DNA from: Devosia sp. XK-2
GTDB taxonomy: Bacteria; Pseudomonadota; Alphaproteobacteria; Rhizobiales; Devosiaceae
Length of the DNA stretch: 64,000 bases
Direction: 5' to 3'
Assembly (NCBI RefSeq): GCF_037113415.1
Contig: NZ_CP146608.1
Coordinates: 3,505,001-3,569,000 of the forward strand
In this document: piece by piece, positions 17,092-23,635 of the stretch
Layout of the letters: every line of letters starts with the position of its first letter
Numbering within the stretch: position 1 is the first letter of the stretch
Translations under genes and position numbers: made by a program
The notes under the pieces: generated by a model
Database searches by the model: none
Told to the model about the DNA's origin: nothing
The model's input: only the letters and a program-made list of their open reading frames with translations

Positions 17092-17663
17092 TAGGCCTCG
17101 AATCTGCCGATAATTTCGACTTCGTCATTGGCGCAATCGAAAGTCCCCGCCTTGTCAGCCGCTTGCCGCGCCAGCTCATTGGCATTTGCATTGGCGCGCG
17201 CATCCACATAGGCGATATGGCAGCTATTGCCGTCCTGGATCTGGCTGACCACCAGCACCTGTCCATAATTCTCGCCGGTTTCAGGGTGAGCCGTGTGATA
17301 GCGCACAATGGTGGCAATCGGGAACCAGCGGCCAAGCGCATTGGACAACCGCCATTCGAGCTTGCTTCCCAGCGAATTGAAGGGTGGCAGGGTCTGAAAG
17401 CCCACGCTGTTCTCATCCGCATCAAAGCCATAGCTGAGCGAAAATCTGAGATCACCTTCCTCGACCAGCAGGGGATAGCCCCTATAGCCGGGACAGGCCC
17501 AGCTGGCGCCGAAATCGTCGGCCTCGAGGATCAGACACTGGTTGAGATCAAGATCGGTATAGGCGCTGGTAAAGCCCGATTGCGCTTGCGCCGGGGTCGC
17601 CGCCAACGCCAAAACGCAAAGGGCAGGAGGCGCAACAAGATTGCGGATGACAGGCGCACGCAT
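17088..17663 (-). CDS. Secreted protein of unknown function
   Basis: I do not recognise the family. From the ATG at 17663 the protein begins with basic residues (MRAPVIRN), a hydrophobic stretch and the ATPAQAQ signal-peptidase-I type site, so it is predicted to be periplasmic. The mature part of about 165 residues contains four cysteines (NQCLI, WACPG, NSCHI, FDCAN), which could form two disulphides. It also has many acidic and aromatic residues. The segment ACPGYRGYPLLVEEGDLRFSL resembles other alphaproteobacterial secreted proteins annotated as hypothetical. An in-frame ATG eight codons upstream is possible. It is convergent with the TerB gene and divergent from the uspA gene. Confidence 0.7.
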   Translation of the reverse strand: MRAPVIRNLVAPPALCVLALAATPAQAQSGFTSAYTDLDLNQCLILEADDFGASWACPGYRGYPLLVEEGDLRFSLSYGFDADENSVGFQTLPPFNSLGSKLEWRLSNALGRWFPIATIVRYHTAHPETGENYGQVLVVSQIQDGNSCHIAYVDARANANANELARQAADKAGTFDCANDEVEIIGRFEAY

Positions 17664-17695
17664 TGAGCTAATCTCCCTGGCCGACAAGCGTTTTC

Positions 17696-17709
17696 ATGAT
17701 CGAAATCAA
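17696..17709 (+). promoter_or_regulatory. FNR/FixK-type box upstream of the universal stress gene
   Basis: ATGAT-CGAA-ATCAA matches nine of ten positions of the TTGAT-N4-ATCAA consensus bound by FNR/FixK/FnrL proteins. Its centre is about 54 bp upstream of the ATG. A -10-like TAGTAT at 17734-17739 would place the transcription start near 17745, close to 41.5 bp from the box centre, the class II activator geometry. The sequence match is direct; oxygen control is inferred. Confidence 0.5.
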
Positions 17710-17756
17710 ATCGTCACCATCATGGCGCCGACATAGTATGAGGGCAAGGAGACACG

Positions 17757-18209
17757 ATGATGTTCAAGAACCTGCTGATCGCCACGGACGGATCCGAGCT
17801 TGGCAATAAGGCCCTCGACATCGCGCTCGAGCTGGCCCGGCTCCACGGCGCGAGCCTGATCATTCTGACCGCGACCGATCCGGTTGCCACGGGCATCGGC
17901 TCTGGTGGCTTCGGCACCATTGATGCCGGCCCCATCCTGGCGCGACTGGAAGAAGCCTATGCCAGCGAGGCCGCCAATCTGCTCGCTGCGGCGCGCCACA
18001 AGGCCCAGGCCGCGGGCATTTCCGCGCAAACCCTGCACCTGCCGCGCCATCGCCCCGCCGACGGCATTCTGGAAACCGCGGCCCAGAAAGGCACCGATCT
18101 CATCGTCATGGGCTCGCATGGCCGGCGCGGCCTGGCGCGCCTATTGCTGGGCAGCCAGGCCACCGAAGTCCTGGCCCGTGCCACCATTCCAGTGCTGATC
18201 GTCAAATAA
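17757..18209 (+). CDS. Universal stress protein (UspA family)
   Basis: Single-domain universal stress protein of 150 residues with the expected start FKNLLIATDGSELGNKAL. It also carries the ATP-binding signature GSHGRRGLARLLLGSQATEVL (a G-x2-G-x9-G-S/T pattern), ending in the conserved strand IPVLIVK. Such proteins accumulate under starvation, low oxygen or other stress and may bind ATP. Two start codons are adjacent (17757 and 17760). The AAGGAG at 17746 is better spaced for the second, so the first Met may be absent. An FNR-type box upstream suggests induction when oxygen is low. The gene stands alone. Confidence 0.92.
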   Translation: MMFKNLLIATDGSELGNKALDIALELARLHGASLIILTATDPVATGIGSGGFGTIDAGPILARLEEAYASEAANLLAAARHKAQAAGISAQTLHLPRHRPADGILETAAQKGTDLIVMGSHGRRGLARLLLGSQATEVLARATIPVLIVK

Positions 18210-18308
18210 AGCAGGGCTGCTGCGGCCGTTTGTGCCTTGCCTTTGCCAGCCATTGCGGGCAGAACCGCCGCACTCCTGGACCCCCTCCATGAACGGCGAC
18301 TGAACCAA

Positions 18309-18839
18309 ATGAATATCGACGCGATCCCCACCGGCAAGAACCCGCCCGACGAGCTCAACGTCATCATCGAAGTGCCGCTTGGCGGCGAACCGATCAAGTA
18401 TGAAATCGACAAGGATTCGGGCGCGCTGTTCGTCGACCGCTTCCTCTATACGCCCATGCGCTATCCGGGCAATTACGGCTTCGTGCCCCATACCCTGTGC
18501 GGCGATGGCGATCCGCTCGACGTGATCGTGATGAATTCGCGCCCGCTGGTGCCCGGCGCCGTGGTGCGCAGCCGCCCGGTCGGCGTGCTGTTCATGGAAG
18601 ACGATGGCGGCCAGGACGAAAAGATCATCGCCGTGCCCGTCTCCAAGCTCACGCGCATGTATGACAATATCCAGGATATTGGCGACATGCCCGAAATCCA
18701 GCTCGAGCGCGTCAAGCACTTCTTCACCCATTACAAGGACCTCGAGCCCGGCAAATGGGCCCGCATCGACCGCATTGGCGGCATCGACGAGGCCCGCAAG
18801 GTGATCCTTGATTCGATCGCATTGGCCAAGAAGGGCTAA
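18309..18839 (+). CDS. ppa: Inorganic pyrophosphatase, soluble family I
   Basis: Hydrolyses pyrophosphate to phosphate in the cytosol, driving biosynthetic reactions forward. The 176-residue length is typical of bacterial family I enzymes. Active-site residues appear in [20 protein letters not shown], in the signature DGDPLDVIV (metal-binding aspartates), and in [11 protein letters not shown]-like and [13 protein letters not shown] segments. I chose [11 protein letters not shown] at 18309; the in-frame ATG at 18237 would add 24 unrelated residues. A strong terminator follows the gene. A membrane H+-pumping pyrophosphatase (hppA) is encoded 5 kb away, so PPi can be either hydrolysed or used for proton pumping. 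Confidence 0.96.
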   Translation: MNIDAIPTGKNPPDELNVIIEVPLGGEPIKYEIDKDSGALFVDRFLYTPMRYPGNYGFVPHTLCGDGDPLDVIVMNSRPLVPGAVVRSRPVGVLFMEDDGGQDEKIIAVPVSKLTRMYDNIQDIGDMPEIQLERVKHFFTHYKDLEPGKWARIDRIGGIDEARKVILDSIALAKKG

Positions 18840-18873
18840 GACCGAGATCGAAGGCTTTTTCGATCCAATTGCG

Positions 18874-18921
18874 GCCCTCGGCGTTGTAGGAATGGATTTT
18901 CCGCAATGCCGAGGGCTTTTT
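18874..18921 (+). terminator. Rho-independent terminator after ppa
   Basis: GCCCTCGGC (18874-18882) pairs perfectly with GCCGAGGGC (18908-18916), followed by TTTTT. The loop of 25 bases is long for a terminator. The 3' arm contains GAGGG, which is also the only candidate ribosome site for the next gene starting at 18923, so the element may act on both genes. Confidence 0.75.
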
Positions 18922-18922
18922 C

Positions 18923-20302
18923 ATGAAATCTGTTGCCATCCTGACCGCTGCTCTTCTGGCTGCACCCGCTCTGGCACAGGAGGCCGCCATGCCCTCGGAT
19001 GGCGAAATCGCCCAGATTCTTTCGGACCGTATCGGTCGTGATCAGGCCAATGTCGGCATTGCCGTGGCCGTGATCGAAAACGGGGAAACCCGCTTCGTCT
19101 CGCACGGCACACTCACGCTCGACGGCGCAGAGCCGATTACCGAACACACCATTTTCGAGGCCGGCTCAATCACCAAGGTCTTTACCAATCTGGCTTTGGC
19201 GCAATTGGTCAATGACCGCAAAATCGAGCTCGACGCACCTATAATCAACTATCTGCCGGAGGGCTTTGTGCTGCCAGATGCACCGGGCCGCGCCATCACC
19301 GCCTTCGATCTGGCCACCCACAGCGCTTCCCTCTCCGGCCTGCCTCCAGACCTGTTGGCTGGCGAGACCGACAATCCCTATTCCGGCTATGGCGTGGAAG
19401 GTCTGCAAGCATGGCTGGCCGACTACACCCTGCCCCGGCCCGTCGGCGAAAGCTTTGAATACAACAATGCCGGGACCACGCTGCTTGGTCTTGCCATAGC
19501 GCATGTGAGTGGCACTGACTTTAGCAATGTGATCAGTGAAAACATCCTTGCGCCGCTCGGCATGACTGAAACCAGCCTCGAATTGACGGGCACGGCCCCG
19601 CCCGAGGCGCTGGCCTCTGGTCACAACGGCGCGCGAGAACCGACCTCGAACTGGGATTTCGATGCCTTTGCCCCAGCCGGCGCGCTGCTTACCTCCAGCA
19701 GCGATCTCATCAAGTTCATAGGCGCCGCCAGCGGCCAGATCCCGTCCGAGCTCGAACCGGCCATCAACACCATGCTGGCGCGCACCAGGCCGGTCGAAGA
19801 AGGCACTTCAATCGGGCTGGGCTGGTTCATCACCACGACAGGACAGGGAGAGATCGTCTGGCACAATGGCATGACCGGCGGCTATTCGAGCTTTGCGGGA
19901 TTCGACCGCACGAGCGGCAATGGCGTTGTTGTGCTCACCAATATGGCGGCCCAATTGGGCGTCAACGACATTGGTATGCATATCCTCAATCCGGCCATTC
20001 CATTAAACGAACAGCCCAGGCTGCGCACCAGTGTTGAAATCGATCCCGCGCTCTTCGATGATTATGTCGGTGAATATGTGCTGGCGCCCGGCGCGGTGAT
20101 TACCGTCACCACGCAAGACGGAAAACTCTTCGCCCAGTTGACGGGTCAGGACGCTTTCGAGATTTTCCCGGAAAGCGAAACCCAGTTTTTCTACAAGGTA
20201 ACGGACGCGCAGATCACCTTTGACGTCAATAATGGCGACGTCAAATCCCTGATCCTGCACCAGAACGGACAGAATATACCGGCGCTGAAACTGGTGGAGT
20301 GA
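18923..20302 (+). CDS. Serine hydrolase, class C beta-lactamase/penicillin-binding fold
   Basis: 459-residue exported protein with a signal peptide (MKSVAILTAALLAAPALAQ). The three active-site motifs of the beta-lactamase superfamily are present: SITK (Ser-x-x-Lys) in EAGSITKVFTNLALAQ, YNN in FEYNNAGTTLL, and HNG in WHNGMTGGYSSF. The C-terminal ~100 residues form a separate beta-rich domain (VGEYVLAPGAVITVTTQDGK), as in DD-peptidase/esterase-like members. The family includes AmpC, EstB esterases and D-amino-acid peptidases, so substrate cannot be assigned. The start codon follows immediately on the ppa terminator stem; its translation may depend on that structure. Confidence 0.88.
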   Translation: MKSVAILTAALLAAPALAQEAAMPSDGEIAQILSDRIGRDQANVGIAVAVIENGETRFVSHGTLTLDGAEPITEHTIFEAGSITKVFTNLALAQLVNDRKIELDAPIINYLPEGFVLPDAPGRAITAFDLATHSASLSGLPPDLLAGETDNPYSGYGVEGLQAWLADYTLPRPVGESFEYNNAGTTLLGLAIAHVSGTDFSNVISENILAPLGMTETSLELTGTAPPEALASGHNGAREPTSNWDFDAFAPAGALLTSSSDLIKFIGAASGQIPSELEPAINTMLARTRPVEEGTSIGLGWFITTTGQGEIVWHNGMTGGYSSFAGFDRTSGNGVVVLTNMAAQLGVNDIGMHILNPAIPLNEQPRLRTSVEIDPALFDDYVGEYVLAPGAVITVTTQDGKLFAQLTGQDAFEIFPESETQFFYKVTDAQITFDVNNGDVKSLILHQNGQNIPALKLVE

Positions 20303-20402
20303 ACACTTCTGGGGTCACTCAATGATCGGTCCTCGCTCAGCTCTTTGAGGAAACATTGGCCACCCCCACATTTGCGTAAACCAATATCCGGCGACAACGC
20401 TG

Positions 20403-20423
20403 CCCTCAGGCTCGACCCGAGGG
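20403..20423. repeat. Single imperfect copy of the CTCGGG palindromic repeat
   Basis: CCCTCAGGCTCGACCCGAGGG is a degenerate copy of the palindrome found at 22320, 22660, 38619, 38670 and 61671. It lies in a 238-bp gap between the serine hydrolase and the DUF3445 gene, in which I see no gene. It is a solitary copy. Confidence 0.6.
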
Positions 20424-20540
20424 CGCACGCGCTTGCAGACTCACACAAGCAGCTCAATGCCAGCGGCAAAAGAGCAAGTGGGGCCACCTGTCAGGTCGGG
20501 GCCCATTGCCAAGGCGCTATGAGCGCTTTCATATGCCGCC

Positions 20541-21452
20541 ATGACGCCCCTGCCCTATGACCTTTCCGCCCGCCTGTTCCGGATCGGCACCAGGCCGCTC
20601 GACCCGGCAGATTGGCTCGAACCCGACGCCGCCATGGCCGCACAATTGGCGGAAAAGGCAAAGCTCCTTAAAGAACGAAAAGACGCTGTCTTTGAGGAAT
20701 TGGCAGGCAGCCGCAAGGCGCAGGCCGAACTGCTGGCCCTGCTGGCCGACCATCTTCCAAGGCATTTTCCGGAACTATGGCGCCATAGCAGCACCGGAAT
20801 CGAAGTCATTCCGACCAATGAGACGATTGATCTCACAGGTCCTGGAAGCCCGCTGCTGATCGCTACAAAACTGGTGCAGGATGACCTGCTTATTCTCCAG
20901 CGCGACGAAACAGGCTGGCGCCTGAGCGCGGCAAGCCTCTGCTTTCCCTCCTCCTGGGTGCTGAGCGAGAAAATGGGGAAGGTGCTGGCCGACATCCATG
21001 CGCCTGTTCCAGGCTTCGGCCCCGGCACGCGGCAGGCCGAGGTGATGGCGCGCATGTTCGACGCCATGCGGGTCGAAACGCCGATGATCCGCTGGAACTT
21101 TTCGCTCTATGGCGATGACCGTTTGTTTCATCCCGATATGTCGGGACCACACGATAGTCGCTTCGGGGCGGGCGAGCGGGCAGACCCGGTCTACCTGAGG
21201 GTCGAGCGGCAGACCCTGCGCAAATTGCCCGAAACCGGAGCGATTGCCTTCACGATCCGCATTTCCGTGCACCCGTTGGAGCGGCTGGAAGCGCATGAAG
21301 ATGCGACGCAGATTGCGGCTTCCCTCATCGACCAGATCGAAGCGCTCACGCCCGAACAGCTCGATTACAAGGGGCTGACGCGGGAGAAGAACCGGGTAGT
21401 GACGAGGCTGACAGAACTGGCCGGTCGCGGATCCGCTTCCCTTCTCCCCTGA
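20541..21452 (+). CDS. DUF3445 protein, haem-dependent oxidative N-demethylase-like
   Basis: 303 residues. DUF3445 members include the alpha subunit of HODM, a haem enzyme that oxidatively demethylates dimethylamine with a PAS-like haem-binding fold. Supporting segments are LVQDDLLILQRDETGWRL, ASLCFPSSWVLSEKMGK, IHAPVPGFGPGT, and RWNFSLYGDDRLFHPD. YLRVERQTLRKLPETGAIAF and FTIRISVHPLE follow near the C-terminus. No reductase or ferredoxin partner genes flank it, so this could be a stand-alone member whose substrate is unknown. It is translated from the first ATG after a 238-bp gap. The gene ends 3' in an inverted pair of intergenic repeats. Confidence 0.82.
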   Translation: MTPLPYDLSARLFRIGTRPLDPADWLEPDAAMAAQLAEKAKLLKERKDAVFEELAGSRKAQAELLALLADHLPRHFPELWRHSSTGIEVIPTNETIDLTGPGSPLLIATKLVQDDLLILQRDETGWRLSAASLCFPSSWVLSEKMGKVLADIHAPVPGFGPGTRQAEVMARMFDAMRVETPMIRWNFSLYGDDRLFHPDMSGPHDSRFGAGERADPVYLRVERQTLRKLPETGAIAFTIRISVHPLERLEAHEDATQIAASLIDQIEALTPEQLDYKGLTREKNRVVTRLTELAGRGSASLLP

Positions 21453-21552
21453 GGGGAGAGGGTCAGGGTGAGGGGTTCGGCGCCGGGGATAGCTGCGAAA
21501 CTGAACCCCTCATCCGGCCCTTCGGGCCACCTTCTCCCCTCAGGGGAGAAGG
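21441..21552. repeat. Inverted pair of CTTCTCCCC-type intergenic palindromes
   Basis: The left copy (from 21441) contains CTCCCCTGAGGGGAG. The right copy contains GGCCCTTCGGGCC (21516-21528) and then CTTCTCCCCTCAGGGGAGAAG (21531-21551). The reverse complement of the right copy aligns with the left, so the pair faces itself across a ~50-bp spacer. The same element occurs singly at 36815. This is a repetitive palindrome common in Rhizobiales genomes. It lies between convergent genes and may also stop transcription. Confidence 0.75.
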
Positions 21553-21581
21553 GATACAGGAGCCGCATATCGAATTGCGAA

Positions 21582-22139
21582 CTACGCCGCCCGCTTCCGA
21601 TAGACCTGCACCACATTGCCCTTTGAGGTGACATCGCAACGGACCAGTTCCAGCCGCGTGGTCGGATCGCCCGGCTCGAACAGATGCCGGCCCTCACCTG
21701 CAACCACCGGATGGGTGATGAGCGAAAGCTCGTCCATCAACCCGGCAAAAAGCAATTGCCGCACCAGCGAAATGCCGCCCATGGCCGCAATCTCGCCGCC
21801 CGGCTGGGACTTCAGACCGCGAACAAAGTCCACCACATCGCCCTCGATAAGGGACGAATTGGACCATTGCGCCATGTCACCCGTTTTCAGCGTGTTCGAG
21901 GCCACATATTTGGGCACGTCATTGATGAACTGGGCGAAATCCAGGTCCTGCTCGGCATTGGGCCAATAACCCGCCCATTCCGCCCAGCCGACCCGGCCCA
22001 TGAGCACGGTGTCGACCTGGTTCTGCACCCCGGTCAGCATTTCCCCGAGCTCATCGTCGAAACTGTCGAACTGGAACTTGAACGGGTCCTCGACCACCCC
22101 ATCGACGGAATGAAAAAGACCGGCTGTCACTTTACGCAT
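21582..22139 (-). CDS. Dihydrofolate reductase-like (RibD C-terminal domain) protein
   Basis: 185-residue stand-alone member of the dihydrofolate reductase/RibD-C superfamily, NADPH-binding oxidoreductases of mostly unknown substrate. The pattern is standard. MRKVTAGLFHSVDGVVEDP holds the first strand, and DTVLMGRVGWAEWAGYWP contains the GRxTxE-like segment. KYVASNTLKTGDMAQW and EIAAMGGISLVRQLLFAGL follow (GG nucleotide loop), ending LSLITHPVVAGEGRHLF. It is not a biosynthetic FolA and not a bifunctional RibD. It is the only gene on its strand here, between two repeat-rich gaps. Confidence 0.88.
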   Translation of the reverse strand: MRKVTAGLFHSVDGVVEDPFKFQFDSFDDELGEMLTGVQNQVDTVLMGRVGWAEWAGYWPNAEQDLDFAQFINDVPKYVASNTLKTGDMAQWSNSSLIEGDVVDFVRGLKSQPGGEIAAMGGISLVRQLLFAGLMDELSLITHPVVAGEGRHLFEPGDPTTRLELVRCDVTSKGNVVQVYRKRAA

Positions 22140-22300
22140 TTTTTACGATTTCCCTCTGGTTCCGGACGGCACTATGCCGCCCGTTTCGCTTAGGCGACGA
22201 GGGAGGGGCGAGGGGTTCGACATTTTTTGTTTTGCGGTTTGCGACACGACGCCGGCTGAGTTGGACCTGCCGTGGCCCAACCCACTTTCCACCCGACCAA

Positions 22301-22352
22301 CCCCACCTACCGCGCGTCACCCTCGGGCCTGACCCGAGGGTTCTGCACTTCA
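22301..22352. repeat. Left inverted repeat framing the GIY-YIG gene
   Basis: Contains the palindrome CCCTCGGGCCTGACCCGAGGG at 22320-22340, flanked outside by CCCCACC...CGTCA and inside by TTCTGCACTTCA. The inner end runs into the stop codon of the GIY-YIG gene (22350-22352). The right-hand copy at 22648-22697 is its reverse complement with few changes, including the outer and inner flanks. Confidence 0.85.
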
Positions 22353-22637
22353 CTTGGCGATGTCATCCCAGAGATCCCGCCACTCGGGATTATGTTCCTC
22401 GATCAGCGCGTGCTTCCATCGGCTGTACCAACGCTTGAGTGAGGTCTCGCGTTGAATGGCCATGCCTATCTCGCCAAACTGCTCGAAATAGACGAGCTGC
22501 TTGATATTGTAGGTCTTGGTGTATCCGGCAATCAGCCCTTCGCGATGCTCATAAACACGACGCAATAGGTTATTGGTGACACCAATATAGGTGCGCCCAC
22601 GCCGCATATCGGCAAGGATGTAAACAAAGCCGCCCAT
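22350..22637 (-). CDS. GIY-YIG nuclease-family protein
   Basis: 95-residue single-domain GIY-YIG protein. VYI (residues 5-7) and YIG (17-19) form the signature strands. The LLRRVYEHREG segment supplies the conserved Arg and His, E64 in IQRETSLKRW is the catalytic metal-binding glutamate, and NPEWRDL closes the domain. Related small proteins are annotated as endonuclease or excinuclease-like, with unknown targets. The gene is framed almost exactly by inverted copies of a dispersed palindrome, with the stop codon inside the left copy and the start 11 bp from the right copy. This suggests that gene and repeats form a unit. The ribosome site is weak. Confidence 0.9.
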   Translation of the reverse strand: MGGFVYILADMRRGRTYIGVTNNLLRRVYEHREGLIAGYTKTYNIKQLVYFEQFGEIGMAIQRETSLKRWYSRWKHALIEEHNPEWRDLWDDIAK

Positions 22638-22647
22638 GCCGGCATCT

Positions 22648-22697
22648 TGAAGTACAGACCCCTCGGGTCAAGCCCGAGGGTGACGGCCGGTGGGGGT
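22648..22697. repeat. Right inverted repeat framing the GIY-YIG gene
   Basis: Contains CCCTCGGGTCAAGCCCGAGGG at 22660-22680 with inner flank TGAAGTACAGA and outer flank TGACGGCCGGTGGGGG. Read as reverse complement it matches the left copy over roughly 45-50 bp with a few substitutions and a short indel. This includes the parts outside the palindrome, so the two are arms of one structure and not chance neighbours. Confidence 0.85.
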
Positions 22698-22736
22698 TTC
22701 ATTCTCGGTAGATCAAACATCAGCAAGGCAAGGTTG

Positions 22737-23579
22737 TCAGTAACCAAGGTCCAATTCGTCCCCGAAAGCGTCGTGCAGTTGGAGGCTAGACATATACTTT
22801 TCGCGCATGCCAGCGTAAATCTGACCATAAATTTGCTTCATACAGCTAATTGAGCGTTCTAGATATTCCGCATCGATCACCGCCTGTTCTTCGACTGCAC
22901 CGCGTGCCTTTGCGCCGACCTTACCTAGGTATATCTCGTTAATTTTGCCGTCGCCGTGAACATGCAGGTCACGGGTGGCTTTAATCTCCACAAAATTCTC
23001 CCAAGTGCCGTTATCGAAGGAGAAGCCCCAGATACTCCGAGTGTATTTTTCGTATTTGGCAGGCGTCGCATACATCGCTTCTCTCGTTCTTTCTGCCGCT
23101 TTTCGCGATATGGCTTTTTTCAAGCTTCCCAGTTGTATGAGATCGCGAAGATCAACTTGAACGGTCTTTTCCCCATCATCTGGCGTGCCTGCCGGAGAAA
23201 TAAGCACCTTCTGAGGAAACGCGCGCATCACCCTGGCCAAATTTCGAGAAATGTATTCCTCCGTCAGCGAAACGGCGAAAACCAAAGATTGTATGTACTC
23301 TCTCCTTCGAATTCTTTCATCCATAAGTAGAAGTAAATCTTCACGCCTTCTGGAAATTCTAGCAGTCTTTCCCTTAGAGGTTGGCGCCGTCAGGTGCACC
23401 CGCTCTGACTTTGTCTTAGAAACCTCCTTTCTCAGTTCGCTCAATCCACGAACTGACATAACAGCCTCGATGTACAGATCGTTTATTTTTCGAACTTGTT
23501 TTTGATGATCTCGCCGAAGAAGATCGTAGTTTAGCTGACCTTTGAATGTATTGGCTTTATTCACTCGATCGGATCCCAT
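22737..23579 (-). CDS. Orphan protein with a HEPN-like RNase motif
   Basis: 280 residues from the ATG at 23579; an in-frame ATG at 23630 would lie upstream of the probable hppA terminator hairpin (23587-23607). It is mostly helical and charged, with a basic, coiled N-terminal half (residues 20-115). I do not recognise the whole family. Near the C-terminus the segment FVEIKATRDLHVHGDG, then KINEIYLGKVG, closely resembles the R-x4-H motif and following DGxxNxxYL of RiboL-PSP/MAE-type HEPN RNases. R203 and H208 would be catalytic. Base composition is visibly more AT-rich than the neighbours, suggesting transfer. No toxin-antitoxin partner is obvious; the next gene downstream is the GIY-YIG cassette. 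Confidence 0.6.
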   Translation of the reverse strand: MGSDRVNKANTFKGQLNYDLLRRDHQKQVRKINDLYIEAVMSVRGLSELRKEVSKTKSERVHLTAPTSKGKTARISRRREDLLLLMDERIRRREYIQSLVFAVSLTEEYISRNLARVMRAFPQKVLISPAGTPDDGEKTVQVDLRDLIQLGSLKKAISRKAAERTREAMYATPAKYEKYTRSIWGFSFDNGTWENFVEIKATRDLHVHGDGKINEIYLGKVGAKARGAVEEQAVIDAEYLERSISCMKQIYGQIYAGMREKYMSSLQLHDAFGDELDLGY

Positions 23580-23635
23580 GAAATCGCCCGGAGTTTCGCC
23601 CCGGGCCTCTTCACGTCGTAGTTGAGGCAAATGCC

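Noticed and set aside
23587-23630. The longer start of the HEPN-like gene at 23630
   Set aside because: It would place the first 17 codons across a GCCCGG ... CCGGGC hairpin that most likely ends hppA transcription, so the start at 23579 is preferred.
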